A DNA stretch of 64,000 bases from Anaerolineae bacterium UTCFX2 (GCA_002050125.1 MWTA01000088.1:1-64000); one strand, 5' to 3'; positions 18,096 to 27,463 are shown, counted from the first letter of the stretch. Notes: generated from the letters alone by a model not told the origin. A program made the numbers and translations.

Positions 18096-18875
18096 TCAAC
18101 CCCCCGAACCTTTGATGTAAATCCCCTGGGGATCCAATTCTTCTCTAAGAATGGTTAATTCATCTTGGGTTGGCGGCTCGGTGTAACGCAGGTCGGGGGA
18201 TACTTGTAGGTTCCAGCCGGTGTTCAGTCTGGCTTCCTCGACGGTATGACCGGGGTGCAGCGCGGTCAGGATTAACTCGCCGGTATCATCCGGTTGAAGG
18301 ATGCCAATATCGGTGACCACAGCTTGAGGACCGCCGCCGCGCAGCCGCGCCTCGTCGCGCTCGGAACGACCGCCCAAGAAACCCGCCGAGGTTTGGAAAT
18401 CGCATTTTTCGGGGAAACGCCGTTTTTGATGAGGCGTCATGATATAGCAGCGATTTGCCCAGGCAGCGATCTCTTTGGATCCGCCGGAGCCGGGGAGGCG
18501 CACCTTCGGCTTTGCATAGTCACCAATTACAGTTGCATTGATGTTCCCATACTGGTCAATCTGCGCGCCGCCCATAAAACCCACATCCACGTTTCCACGT
18601 TGCAGGTAAAGACTGAAAATATCGTACATCGAACATACTGCCGTGGCGCCGCTCACGAGGGTAGGGTCTCCAATGGAGAGCGGCAGCCGGGCAGGCTGCG
18701 CTCCAATTACACCGGCTTCATAGATCATGAGCAAATTCGGCGCGTGGGTGCGCCGCGCCAGGTTGCAGGCTAAGTTGGGCTGTCCAACGCCCACAAAAAC
18801 GACATCGCCGTCTCGCAGCAGGCGGGAGGCGTTGATAATCATCAATTCTGAAGAAGAATAATCATTTGAGTCCAT
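18096..18875 (-). CDS. CoA-transferase subunit B (glutaconate/3-oxoacid type)
   Basis: A 259-residue beta subunit of a family I CoA-transferase. These enzymes move CoA between carboxylates through a glutamyl-CoA thioester. The segment LLMIYEAGVIGAQP places a Glu at the catalytic position, so it should be a transferase rather than an IpdB-like hydrolase, in which that Glu is lost. GFMGGAQIDQYGNIN is also typical. It is the last gene of the minus-strand operon starting at 22408, six bases after the hydrolase gene, with GGAG in the end of the latter. The substrate is unknown. Confidence 0.87.
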   Translation of the reverse strand: MDSNDYSSSELMIINASRLLRDGDVVFVGVGQPNLACNLARRTHAPNLLMIYEAGVIGAQPARLPLSIGDPTLVSGATAVCSMYDIFSLYLQRGNVDVGFMGGAQIDQYGNINATVIGDYAKPKVRLPGSGGSKEIAAWANRCYIMTPHQKRRFPEKCDFQTSAGFLGGRSERDEARLRGGGPQAVVTDIGILQPDDTGELILTALHPGHTVEEARLNTGWNLQVSPDLRYTEPPTQDELTILREELDPQGIYIKGSGG

Positions 18876-18881
18876 CTGTTT

Positions 18882-19769
18882 TTACACTCCATCTGGTTGC
18901 GAATGGGGTTGAATTTTTCGATTCTCTTGAATCCCGAGAAAATCAAGAATGGATCGGGTTACCTCGAGTGGTTTTTCGAGTGGAACCAAGTGGGTCGCAT
19001 CGGAAAACGAAAGGATCGATATTTTGGGCTGTTTCTTGGCTAACATCTTGGCTGTGACTGGTAGAAATGTATCCGACAAGCCGCCTCGAATGACAAGCGC
19101 TGGCGGAACCAGCTCAGGCAGCCTTTGCCAGATTTCCAGGTCGGCTCGAATGCCGGTCACATAGATGCGCGCTTCCCAGCGAGACGGGTAACAAAGCGTG
19201 ACCGATCCATCTATGTCGGGGCAAGCTAACGCCTCGACGTAGTACTGCAGATCTTCGTCGCTAATTCGACTGAAAACCGGCTTCGAACGATAGTTCTCGT
19301 ACATCTCAGCCCGGCTGGTAAACCGGTTGCGGCGTTTGAGCGCGCTCCGGACTAAGGGATGGAGGCGGTATGCGAGACCGAGCCGGTAAACCACTTCCCA
19401 CAGATAGGTCATGTATGGTGGGAAGATGACCGGGTCAAGCAAGACTAAAGCCGAGAAGCGCTCCGGTTGGCTGAGCGCCAGGCGCAGCGTGGCATTTGCG
19501 CCCACCGAGTGACCAATTCCGATCCATTGCGTTGATCCATGCTGGGTGAGAAAATCATCCAAATCCTGCGCCAGCACACGCCAGTCGTGCAGGTCCTCGG
19601 GACTGGAATCCAGCCAGAGCGGGCGCATGTGCATGGCAAGAACGTGGTAATGCTCGCTCAAACCACTTAGCAGACGCTGGTAGGCTTTGGGCGGATATCC
19701 ATTTGCATGCGTAAAATGAAGCAACGGACCGGTTCCGCCAAAATCCTCGTAGGGAAAATTGGGCTTCAT
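18882..19769 (-). CDS. Alpha/beta-hydrolase
   Basis: A 295-residue alpha/beta-hydrolase-fold protein. The oxyanion region is HFTHANGYPPKAY, the nucleophile elbow is GIGHSVGANATL (Ser in GHSVG), and SDATHLVPLEKP near the end supplies the catalytic His. The ATG at 19769 starts the conserved fold and leaves a 20-base gap after the CoA-transferase A gene; an open extension upstream overlaps that gene and is unlikely. It sits between the A and B genes of one CoA-transferase, which suggests an ester, lactone or thioester substrate in the same pathway. Confidence 0.85.
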   Translation of the reverse strand: MKPNFPYEDFGGTGPLLHFTHANGYPPKAYQRLLSGLSEHYHVLAMHMRPLWLDSSPEDLHDWRVLAQDLDDFLTQHGSTQWIGIGHSVGANATLRLALSQPERFSALVLLDPVIFPPYMTYLWEVVYRLGLAYRLHPLVRSALKRRNRFTSRAEMYENYRSKPVFSRISDEDLQYYVEALACPDIDGSVTLCYPSRWEARIYVTGIRADLEIWQRLPELVPPALVIRGGLSDTFLPVTAKMLAKKQPKISILSFSDATHLVPLEKPLEVTRSILDFLGIQENRKIQPHSQPDGV

Positions 19770-19789
19770 ACTAAACCGGGGCGCGCTCG

Positions 19790-20692
19790 CTAATAACTTC
19801 CATAGTTGATCGGCGTGCTGAGGCGCGGGTCGACCTGGAGCCGGTCGTGAACCTCCGAGCCGAGTTTCTCCCAATACTCATCCCGGTCGGACACGCCATA
19901 CACCCATTCATCCAACCAGGCATTAACCGCCTGGCGGTCCTGGCTGATTTTGTCCCATTCAAGGTAAAAGGCATTGTCCCGATCATAGTAACCCTGGGTG
20001 TATGAAGGGTGGCTGCAATGCGGGACAACGCACACCGCGTCGACGATGAAACCTGGAATCAGCGTTCGATTTGGGTCTGCGCGGATGATCTCTTCGGGTA
20101 CAACCTCTTCGGTCGTCAAGATAACGCGCTCGGCGGCAAAAGCAGCTTCCTTCTGTTCGCCGATGATCCCCCATATTTGGGCGTTACCCTGAGCGTCACA
20201 GCGCTGGACGTGAACGATCGCGGCATCCGGTTTGAGCGCCGGCACGACCACAACGCCGCCGCCTGAATAGGGATCCTGGACGGTGCGGTAATTTGGGTTA
20301 GCCAACTCAAGGTCAACCGCCGCGGTTGGATTCATCGGCATGAATGGCAGTCCAGCCGCGCCAGCCTGCAGGCGCGAAATCATGCCGAAATGCGAATACT
20401 CTTCCCATTCGAGCCGCCCTGCTTCCAGCTCTGCCCGAACGATCCGCAGAGACCCAACCCCCGGGTTGCCCATATAAGAGAAGACTACTTTCTTTGCGCA
20501 CCCTGCAGCCACCATCTGATCATAAATGAGGTCCGGCGTGGCGCGCGCCAGGGTCAGGTTTTTCCGCCCTTGACGGATGATCTCATGCCCCGCTGCGAAG
20601 GGGATCAGATGGGTGAACCCGGCGGCATAGATGAGGTCGCCGTCTTGGATCAAGTTCTGGACGGCTTCAGTGAGTGAAAAGATTTTGTTCAT
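19790..20692 (-). CDS. CoA-transferase subunit A (glutaconate/3-oxoacid type)
   Basis: A 300-residue alpha subunit of a family I CoA-transferase. It opens MNKIFSLTEAVQNLIQDGD and has the CoA-binding N-terminal region (AAGFTHLIPFAAGHEII) and the conserved VQRCDAQGNAQIWG block. The ATG at 20692 is chosen because an AGGA box lies upstream and homology begins there; the frame is open to 20749. Its partner B subunit is two genes downstream, separated by the alpha/beta-hydrolase gene. Together they should activate a carboxylic acid as its CoA thioester. Confidence 0.86.
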   Translation of the reverse strand: MNKIFSLTEAVQNLIQDGDLIYAAGFTHLIPFAAGHEIIRQGRKNLTLARATPDLIYDQMVAAGCAKKVVFSYMGNPGVGSLRIVRAELEAGRLEWEEYSHFGMISRLQAGAAGLPFMPMNPTAAVDLELANPNYRTVQDPYSGGGVVVVPALKPDAAIVHVQRCDAQGNAQIWGIIGEQKEAAFAAERVILTTEEVVPEEIIRADPNRTLIPGFIVDAVCVVPHCSHPSYTQGYYDRDNAFYLEWDKISQDRQAVNAWLDEWVYGVSDRDEYWEKLGSEVHDRLQVDPRLSTPINYGSY

Positions 20693-20827
20693 TGATCTTT
20701 TTCCTAGATAAGGATTGCCGGGACGATTCACAAATTGAGCAGTGATCATCCCGGCAGTTTCTAGCGACAGATCTGGGCAGCGATCATCCCAGATTCACGT
20801 TAAATAAGCCATACCTGATTGGTGGAT

Positions 20828-22408
20828 TTAAGGCTGCTCCACCAGAGTCTGGATTTGCTCATGCATGTAGAGGGGTAGATAATAGTGCCCGCCGGCGTTT
20901 TTACCACTAGACCCCGATCCCTTCCAGCCTCCAAAAGGCTGGAACCCGGGCCAGGCGCCAGTCGTAGCGCCCTGTGGGCGGTTGGCGTAAGTAACCCCGG
21001 CTTGAATGTGGTTGAAGAACCACTTTGTTTCCTCTTTAGAGCCATAAAAACCGGCTGTCAGTCCATAAGCCACGTCATTGGCTTCTTTCATACCTTGGTC
21101 CAGGCTGCCGATTTTGGCGACCGTGGTAATGGGCAGGAACATTTCGTATTTCCACAAGCGATGATCGAGCGGAACGTCCGCCACCACGGTTGGAGAGCAA
21201 AAATAGCCTTTGGAGAAAGCGCCGTCAACCAGGACTTTTCCGCCGGTGAGAATTGTTCCAGCCTGGGAAAGCTCTTCGGTGAAGTTCTTGTAATCTTCAT
21301 AAGAACTTTTGTTGATCACCGGACCCAGAAAGACCGGGCGTTCGGTGGGGTCGCCGATCGTGAGCTTATTGGTCAGCTCCACAATGCGATCGGTAAGCTG
21401 ATCGTAAACTGGCTCTTCGATATAGACCCGCGAGCATGCCGAGCATTTTTGTCCCTGCAGTCCAAACGCCGAACGCACGATGCCGGTGGCGGCTTGCTCA
21501 AGGTCCGCGTGGCGTGAGACGATTGTCGGGTTCTTGCCGCCCAGCTCGAGGATTGCGGGGCGAACCCACCGCCCAGCAGCAAAATCGCGGAAGATTTTCA
21601 TCCCGACATCATACGATCCAGTAAAGGTAACCCCATCGACCTCGGGGCTTTCAATCAACGCCTGACCCAGGGTGCGGCCTGGACCGGTGACAAAATTGAC
21701 CACCCCGTCTGGGAGACCGGCATCGCGAAAACATTCCGCCAGCAGGCGCACAACCCAGGGGGTGTCGGTGGCGGGTTTGATCACCACGGTATTCCCAGTC
21801 ACGAGCGCCGCGCCAAGCGGTCCTCCGGTGAGCGCAGTCGGGAAGTTGAATGGGCTGATAACCAACCAGACGCCATAAGGTTTCAAGATGGAATAGTTGG
21901 TAGAGCTATAACCGACCAGCGGGTCGCGCCCCATTTCTACTGCATAGCCATCGTTCTTCTCCATTTGATAGCAGGAGTAGCGGACCAGGTCGGCGGTCTC
22001 AGCCACATCCCCGAGAGATTCCATTCGGTTCTTTCCGACTTCCAGAGCCAAGACTGCTCCCAAGTCAAAGATACGTTCATCGATGAGGTCTGCAGCTCGG
22101 TTCACCAGCCGTACTCGCTCTCTCCAATCCATGCCGCTCCAGACAGGCGCCGCCTTGCGGGCGGCTGCGAGCGCAGCCTGGGCGTGCGAGGCGTCTCCTT
22201 TTTGCATAACGGCTAGCACTACATCCGTATTGATTGGGGTATGGTCTTCGAACTTCTCGGAAGCGAATACGTCCTTGCCATCGATGATCATGGCGTATTC
22301 TTTTCCCAGGCTCGCGCGAGTCTTTTCAATTGCCTGGTCGAACTTGATATGTAATTCTTCGGGAGGATTGAACATTGTCGCGTACGTCAGTTTGAATTTT
22401 TCGGTCAT
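20828..22408 (-). CDS. pruA: 1-pyrroline-5-carboxylate (glutamate semialdehyde) dehydrogenase
   Basis: A 526-residue NAD-dependent aldehyde dehydrogenase of the P5C dehydrogenase (RocA/PruA) group, which oxidises glutamate gamma-semialdehyde to glutamate in proline and arginine catabolism. Seen: SPFNFPTALTGGPLGAALV, FTGSYDVGMKIF, ELGGKNPTIV (catalytic Glu) and QGQKCSACSRVYI (catalytic Cys). Length fits monofunctional PruA. Strong Shine-Dalgarno AAGGAG precedes the ATG. It is the first gene of an operon whose other members are CoA-transferase subunits, which leaves some doubt about the physiological aldehyde. Confidence 0.88.
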   Translation of the reverse strand: MTEKFKLTYATMFNPPEELHIKFDQAIEKTRASLGKEYAMIIDGKDVFASEKFEDHTPINTDVVLAVMQKGDASHAQAALAAARKAAPVWSGMDWRERVRLVNRAADLIDERIFDLGAVLALEVGKNRMESLGDVAETADLVRYSCYQMEKNDGYAVEMGRDPLVGYSSTNYSILKPYGVWLVISPFNFPTALTGGPLGAALVTGNTVVIKPATDTPWVVRLLAECFRDAGLPDGVVNFVTGPGRTLGQALIESPEVDGVTFTGSYDVGMKIFRDFAAGRWVRPAILELGGKNPTIVSRHADLEQAATGIVRSAFGLQGQKCSACSRVYIEEPVYDQLTDRIVELTNKLTIGDPTERPVFLGPVINKSSYEDYKNFTEELSQAGTILTGGKVLVDGAFSKGYFCSPTVVADVPLDHRLWKYEMFLPITTVAKIGSLDQGMKEANDVAYGLTAGFYGSKEETKWFFNHIQAGVTYANRPQGATTGAWPGFQPFGGWKGSGSSGKNAGGHYYLPLYMHEQIQTLVEQP

Positions 22409-22704
22409 ATAACACTCCTTGTCATTTGAAACAGAACTGAAACAAGACGATTTGAGTCGCTATTGCTCACTCGAACCCCAATTATTTTTCAGCAGAACCT
22501 TCAAACAAACGCCAGACATTGGTATTCTACTGCCTTCTTCTACCCATGTCAAAGAAGGCTGTCTTGTATCTCACATTACTTCCTTCCTTATAGGTTTGAA
22601 TCATAGACTCGAATCGACCCCGAATTATTACTCATGGTATCATTAAACGGACCCGAAAGCTTGAGCAGCGGAATCCGATTGTTTTGGGACGGGAGGATGC
22701 GTGC
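22409..22704. other. Intergenic region between divergent pruA and DUF429-like genes
   Basis: About 300 bases with no gene. A plus-strand TGGTATCAT at 22635-22643 could be an extended -10 for the DUF429-like gene but has no -35. I see no hairpin, repeat or riboswitch here. Confidence 0.5.
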
Positions 22705-23472
22705 ATGTTTTTTCTGAACATGACTTTTGTCGGCATCGATCCGAACGCGGATGACAAACAGATCGTTTATGCCGCTATAGACCACGAAAAGCGCCTGTTG
22801 GCTCTTAGCAAAGGGACTATGGATGACGTTCTGGCTTTTGCAGCCGGGCAGCGTCAGGCGGTGGCGGCTGTGTGCGGTCCGCGCCAGCCCAACCAGGGTC
22901 TGATGAAAAAACAGGAAGTGCGCGCCAATCTGTCGCGTCCACCTGCGCCTGGCAGATGGGAAAAATTCCGGGTGGCGGATTATTGTTTGCGGCAGCACAA
23001 TTTTAGCATTGTGCCGATTTCCGAATCGGAAGAAGATTGCGCCAGGTGGATGCGCCAGGGGTTTGAAATCTTTCGCAGGCTGCGCGCAATGGGTTACGAG
23101 CTTTACCCGCAACCCGAAGCAGAACGATGGTGCCTGGAAGTATATCCGCACGCGGCTTTTGGCGTTTTGCTCGAGCAAGTACCCTTCCCGAAACACTCCT
23201 TAGAAGGTCGTTTGCAGCGCCAGCTTTCGCTCTACGTGCGCGATCTGGATATCCCCGATCCGATGAAATTCTTTGAAGAGATCACGCGCCACCGCTTGTT
23301 AAATGGAATATTGCCATTGGACGATCTATATTCTCCGGCAGAGTTGGATGCTTTGGTCGCGGCGTACACCGGATTGATCGCTGCCAGCCAGCCGAGCCAG
23401 GTATCGCTGATTGGAGATCCTGAGGAAGGTCAGGTTGTACTCCCCGTCTCGAAATTAAAGAGTCGCTATTGA
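22705..23472 (+). CDS. DUF429-like predicted nuclease-fold protein
   Basis: A 255-residue protein resembling DUF429 family members, which have an RNase H-like fold of uncertain activity. The N terminus FVGIDPNADDKQ gives the G-I-D start of the fold; VAAVCGPRQPNQGLMKKQEVR and WCLEVYPHAAFGVLL are the other recognisable blocks. The ATG at 22705 is preferred: GGGAGG lies eight bases upstream, while a TTG at 22684 does not have one. The XPB-N-like gene follows after three bases, so the two are probably translated from one message. Confidence 0.65.
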   Translation: MFFLNMTFVGIDPNADDKQIVYAAIDHEKRLLALSKGTMDDVLAFAAGQRQAVAAVCGPRQPNQGLMKKQEVRANLSRPPAPGRWEKFRVADYCLRQHNFSIVPISESEEDCARWMRQGFEIFRRLRAMGYELYPQPEAERWCLEVYPHAAFGVLLEQVPFPKHSLEGRLQRQLSLYVRDLDIPDPMKFFEEITRHRLLNGILPLDDLYSPAELDALVAAYTGLIAASQPSQVSLIGDPEEGQVVLPVSKLKSRY

Positions 23473-23475
23473 GCT

Positions 23476-25170
23476 ATGCCCGACCTGGAACAAAGTCTGC
23501 AAGGTCTTGACCTGGGGCATTTAAAAATCATTGCCCAGCATTGGGGGATAGAATTCACCGCGCCTGATGCCCGGGTGGGCGTACCGCGATTGGTTGCGAT
23601 GATTGGCGACGCTGAGTTGTTGACAAAAGTGGTCGCAGAATTGCCTGCCGAGGCGCGGCAGGCGCTGGACGAACTGATTAACCATAACGGGCGAATGCCT
23701 TGGGCGCTTTTTACGCGCCGCTATGGACCGCTGCGTGAAATGGGCGCAGCGCGCAGGGACCGCGACCGCCCATTCAGCAACAAACAAGCAAGCGCATCCG
23801 AAGCGTTGTGGTATCGCGGGTTAATTGGGCGAGCCTTTTTTGACACGGCAGAAGGGCCGGAGGAGTTCGCCTATGTTCCAGACGATTTCTTGTTTGTACT
23901 GCCGCGTGAAGCTGATACATCTGCGGCATACCCTCTCCCCGGACGACCGGCTACACAGGCAGAAAAGGATTATGTGATTCTTGCTGATGACAAAATTATC
24001 GACGACGCTTGCACCTACATGGCGGGGATTCGCATCGGAATGGCTTCAGCGTCTATCCAGCCTCATTTGATTTCGGGTTCCGAAAGCCGCTATCCAATCA
24101 ACACAACCGTGTTGGAGAAGCTTCTCATCACAAATGAATTGCTTGACCAAAATGGTCAGCTGCTGTTGGAGCCGGTTCGTCAGTTTCTTGAAAAAGATCG
24201 CAGTGAATCATTGCTGCTGTTGTTTCGAGGTTGGCTGAGCAGTCCACTTTTTAATGATCTGCTGCTAATACCCGGGATGAAAGCGGAAGGCGCCTGGCGC
24301 AACGATCCATTATCCGCCAGGCAAACTATCATGGATTTTTTGTCCCGGGTCCCTGGCGGCATTCCAGGCGCGAACGAAAAGCCAACATTTTGGAGTCTCA
24401 ATTCATTTGTAAACGCGATCCGTGAAAATCAACCCGACTTTCAACGATCTTCGGGTGATTATGACGCCTGGTATTTGGTCGATACCCGCTCTGGCGGCTA
24501 TCTGCGCGGTATTGAAAATTGGGATCGGGTAGATGGCGAACTGATTCGATTCATCATTACCGGGCCGCTTCACTGGCTTGGTCTGCTCGATCTGGGCTTT
24601 ACCAGCGCGCCAGGGGCATCTGAGCCTCTGCAAGCCAGCGCGTTTCGTTTCACCGTTTTGGCTCAAGCCCTGCTGAACCTGAAACCGCCGAAGGGATTAT
24701 CAAAGGACGCCGATAACCTACAATTGAGTTCAGGGGGTCGAATCGAGGCGTCGCGGTTTCTTCCCCGCCCGGCGCGCTACCAGCTTGCACGCTTTGCGGA
24801 ATGGGAAGGATGCAAACGCGATCATTATCTGTATCAACTGACACCGCATTCTTTGGCGAGAGCGAGCAAACAGGGGCTTACGATCCAGCATCTTCTCAGT
24901 CTGTTTTCCCGATATTCAAAACACGTTCCGCCTAGCCTGACCAGAGCGCTTGAAAATTGGGAACAGCGCGGCCGCGAAGCACGGTTCGAGCGCGTTATGG
25001 TATTGAAAGTGCGCACACCTGAAATGCTTCAAGCAATTCGACAGTCGAAAGCCAGTCGATATCTGGGGGCGCCGCTGGGTCCAACCACGGTTGAAGTCCG
25101 CTCCGATGCCTGGAAGAAAATTTCGCAAGAACTGTTAGAATTGGGCTTTCTTATTGACCCGATCGAATGA
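23476..25170 (+). CDS. XPB/Ssl2 N-domain-like protein without helicase motor
   Basis: A 564-residue protein resembling the helicase-associated N-terminal domain of XPB/Ssl2 (Helicase_C_3-like). It contains winged-helix-like sections near the N terminus ('EARQALDELINHNGRMPWALF') and a long central region ('RPARYQLARFAEWEGCKRDHYLYQLTP'). A C-terminal part ('LEVRTPE'-like strand, then 'KASRYLGAPLGPTTVEVRSDAW') resembles the region that contacts DNA in XPB. No Walker A or DEAD motif is present, so it is not itself a helicase. It is encoded directly after the DUF429-like gene. The name follows family resemblance; function is unknown. Confidence 0.68.
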   Translation: MPDLEQSLQGLDLGHLKIIAQHWGIEFTAPDARVGVPRLVAMIGDAELLTKVVAELPAEARQALDELINHNGRMPWALFTRRYGPLREMGAARRDRDRPFSNKQASASEALWYRGLIGRAFFDTAEGPEEFAYVPDDFLFVLPREADTSAAYPLPGRPATQAEKDYVILADDKIIDDACTYMAGIRIGMASASIQPHLISGSESRYPINTTVLEKLLITNELLDQNGQLLLEPVRQFLEKDRSESLLLLFRGWLSSPLFNDLLLIPGMKAEGAWRNDPLSARQTIMDFLSRVPGGIPGANEKPTFWSLNSFVNAIRENQPDFQRSSGDYDAWYLVDTRSGGYLRGIENWDRVDGELIRFIITGPLHWLGLLDLGFTSAPGASEPLQASAFRFTVLAQALLNLKPPKGLSKDADNLQLSSGGRIEASRFLPRPARYQLARFAEWEGCKRDHYLYQLTPHSLARASKQGLTIQHLLSLFSRYSKHVPPSLTRALENWEQRGREARFERVMVLKVRTPEMLQAIRQSKASRYLGAPLGPTTVEVRSDAWKKISQELLELGFLIDPIE

Positions 25171-25217
25171 TCTTATGGGATGAAACTTAATCCTCATTCT
25201 CTTGCTCAGGAGGTTGA

Positions 25218-26051
25218 ATGCAGAATAGCAGCGCCTTACCGAAGTTAGCTATGCTCCCTGTGGACGCGCTGGTTCCCCACGAGGATATCGACCCGCGCCG
25301 CACGGATCGATTGATCAAGCGCGTCCTCGAAGAAGGTCTCTTGAAAAACCCGCCAGTCGTGACGGAAATCCCCGATAGCGATCGGTTTGTTGTGTTGGAC
25401 GGCGCAAATCGAACGATTTCATTCCAAACTGCGCACATTCCGCACATTGTCTGTCAGATCGTGAGTTACTCAGACCCCGGCGTGATGCTGGATACCTGGT
25501 ATCACGTCGTGTCCGGCATGCCGATTGAAGAATTGGAGAGCGGTTTAATTCAAAATTACAAGATGGAGTTGGTCGAGTGCACGCTCGAGGAGGCGCGCAA
25601 GTCGCTCGAACTCGAAACGGCGCTGGCTTATGTTATATCCGAAAAAGGGGTACGGAAATTGATCCCCTCGACGCAAAAAATCCGCGACTTACGTCTGCTA
25701 AACGATCTGGTTCGAAGTTATCGCGGGAAAGCTGATATCTTTCGAGCCTCAAATGATATTTGGGAAATTCAAAAGCCGTTTTATCCGGAAATTGCCGCGC
25801 TGGTAGTGTTTCCCCGCCTCCAACCCGCGGATATATTGCACGCCGCTAAGAATGATTATAAAGTGCCAAGCGGCATCACGCGCCACATCATTCCAGCCCG
25901 GGCGATTAACATCAATATACCAATCGGAATCTTGATGGCTGATTGGGATATTGAGAAAAAGCGCGAATGGCTGCTAAACTGGTGGATGGAGCGGATGGGT
26001 GCGAACTCAATCAGGTTCTACGCCGAATCAACTTTTTCTTTCAACGAATAG
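25218..26051 (+). CDS. ParB/sulfiredoxin-fold protein (SbnI/SerK-like possibility)
   Basis: A 277-residue protein with an N-terminal ParB-like nuclease/sulfiredoxin fold: LPVDALVPHEDIDPRR, a helix, then FVVLDGANRTISFQ in place of the DGHHR box. There is no helix-turn-helix or CTP-switch region of chromosome-partition ParB downstream; a C-terminal domain of about 190 residues follows instead. This arrangement recalls SbnI/SerK free-serine kinases, but I cannot confirm the catalytic residues. A good AGGAGG box precedes the ATG. It lies 47 bases after the XPB-N-like gene. Confidence 0.6.
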   Translation: MQNSSALPKLAMLPVDALVPHEDIDPRRTDRLIKRVLEEGLLKNPPVVTEIPDSDRFVVLDGANRTISFQTAHIPHIVCQIVSYSDPGVMLDTWYHVVSGMPIEELESGLIQNYKMELVECTLEEARKSLELETALAYVISEKGVRKLIPSTQKIRDLRLLNDLVRSYRGKADIFRASNDIWEIQKPFYPEIAALVVFPRLQPADILHAAKNDYKVPSGITRHIIPARAININIPIGILMADWDIEKKREWLLNWWMERMGANSIRFYAESTFSFNE

Positions 26052-26176
26052 CCAAAGAGCCTTGCGATTATTCTGCTGGCATTTCGGTTGATGGAAATCG
26101 ATGTGTACTACATAACGCTTTTTATGCCCCTCTTTTTGTTCTGCTAAAAGGCTCTCCTGCGGCAGCAAACTCAGGT

Positions 26177-26206
26177 TTGCGGATGGCGCGGGTTTCATTG
26201 TATACT
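26177..26206 (+). promoter_or_regulatory. Candidate promoter for the anchored LamG-like gene
   Basis: TTGCGG, an 18-base spacer and TATACT lie about 47 bases upstream of the ATG at 26253. The match is moderate. The rest of the 200-base gap after the ParB-fold gene shows nothing distinctive. Confidence 0.4.
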
Positions 26207-26252
26207 TAGCATCGAAAAGCAAATTTGTCCTCGATTATGTAGGAGGCTTGAA

Positions 26253-27446
26253 ATGGAAGAAGAATACCAGGCGGTTGAAAATCGAATACCCAGATGGGTT
26301 CTGATTGGGGGCGTGGTACTTGTCTTTGCGTGTCTGGCGTTGCTGATCGCATTATTTCTGATGCGCACCCGTTTGTTATCCGTAGCTGTGAGCGTGCTTG
26401 CGAGCGATACCCCCACTCCTTCCGAGACTCTCCCACCTACCTTCACCTTCACGCCGGCGCCGACCGACACGGAAGCCCCAACGTTAGCGCCTTCAGAAAC
26501 GCCTCTGCCAACTTCGCTGCCAATGCCGCCGGCTGAGGTAATGGCATTGGCTCAGGGAAGCCCGGCTCTGAGTGAGGCTTTTGCGGACAATTCCAATAAT
26601 TGGCAGGGTATTAACCAGACCTCTGAGGTGATTATTCAGGAGGAGCAGCTTCAGCTTCGCAGCGATGATCCAGGAAAAGCGGCAGTCGGTTTTTGCCAGG
26701 GCGAAAAATGTGGACCTTACCAGGACTATTATTATGCGCAAGCCGAACTGGTTGAAGATCGAGTTTCCACGCTTTCTCTGGGGCTGATTTTTGGGCTTAA
26801 CCAACAAAAATCCGGTTTCTACAACTTTGCGATTCGCCCATCTGCGGCAGAGATCAGCTTGCAGAAAGTAGCAAATGGTCAGTGGACGACATTGATTGAT
26901 TGGACGCCCGCGCCATCCGCCAAATTCTATCCGTTTGTCAATGTACTCGGCGTTAGCTATCTGCAGGGGAATATCCAACTGTTCCTCAACGGCGCGCTGG
27001 TTGGCAGCTATAAAGACCCCCAACCGTATGCCGGCGGTCGGATCGGTTTTGCCGTCGAATCGGATGGGGTGAGGTTATTAGCGAGCAACGTTTTGGTGTT
27101 GAACCTTTCCCCGGTCACACCGACGCCGCCGTCCGCGCCAGGCGCCGGAACCCCGCAGCCGCCCGTGTACGCATCTCCAACCGCTGCCGGAAGAGCCACA
27201 TTTACGCCAACTCCGCAGGGCGCTTGCCCCGCTTACGTTCCGGCTGGAAACTTTGTGCTGGTGGTGTTCAAATCCGGGCCGGGTAAAGGAGAAATCACGA
27301 TAAATGGCTCCAAGGTCAAGGTGGATCAAGGCAACAATGTTTTCTATCTGCCGCTTGGAAAAGAGCATGTTGTAGTCATCAAGAATAAAACCTATGAGCT
27401 TTACTACGAAAAGTGCATAATCCGGAATTTGAAGCTCAACGAATAA
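26253..27446 (+). CDS. Membrane-anchored protein with LamG-like domain and Thr/Pro linkers
   Basis: A 397-residue protein: short cytosolic start, one membrane helix (about 15-38), a Thr/Pro-rich linker (about 50-90), a beta-sandwich domain (about 105-285) with laminin-G/glucanase-like features ('LIFGLNQQKSGFYNFAI', 'LFLNGALVGSYKDPQPYAGGRIGFAVES'), a second Pro/Thr linker, and a small C-terminal domain with two cysteines. Such domains usually bind carbohydrate at the cell surface. AGGAGG precedes the ATG. galT begins 17 bases after its stop, so it may be co-transcribed with sugar metabolism. Confidence 0.72.
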   Translation: MEEEYQAVENRIPRWVLIGGVVLVFACLALLIALFLMRTRLLSVAVSVLASDTPTPSETLPPTFTFTPAPTDTEAPTLAPSETPLPTSLPMPPAEVMALAQGSPALSEAFADNSNNWQGINQTSEVIIQEEQLQLRSDDPGKAAVGFCQGEKCGPYQDYYYAQAELVEDRVSTLSLGLIFGLNQQKSGFYNFAIRPSAAEISLQKVANGQWTTLIDWTPAPSAKFYPFVNVLGVSYLQGNIQLFLNGALVGSYKDPQPYAGGRIGFAVESDGVRLLASNVLVLNLSPVTPTPPSAPGAGTPQPPVYASPTAAGRATFTPTPQGACPAYVPAGNFVLVVFKSGPGKGEITINGSKVKVDQGNNVFYLPLGKEHVVVIKNKTYELYYEKCIIRNLKLNE

Positions 27447-27463
27447 TTGATTTGAAAAACCTC

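Noticed and set aside
20885-21517. A 210-codon plus-strand frame inside pruA
   Set aside because: Antisense to the catalytic region of a clear aldehyde dehydrogenase; no start signal.
22588-23196. A 202-codon minus-strand frame over the DUF429-like gene
   Set aside because: The plus-strand gene has a good ribosome site and family features; the minus frame has neither.
25218-26051. ParB-fold protein as evidence of a chromosome partition locus or plasmid origin
   Set aside because: It lacks the helix-turn-helix of partition ParB, there is no parA, and no parS-like site was noticed.
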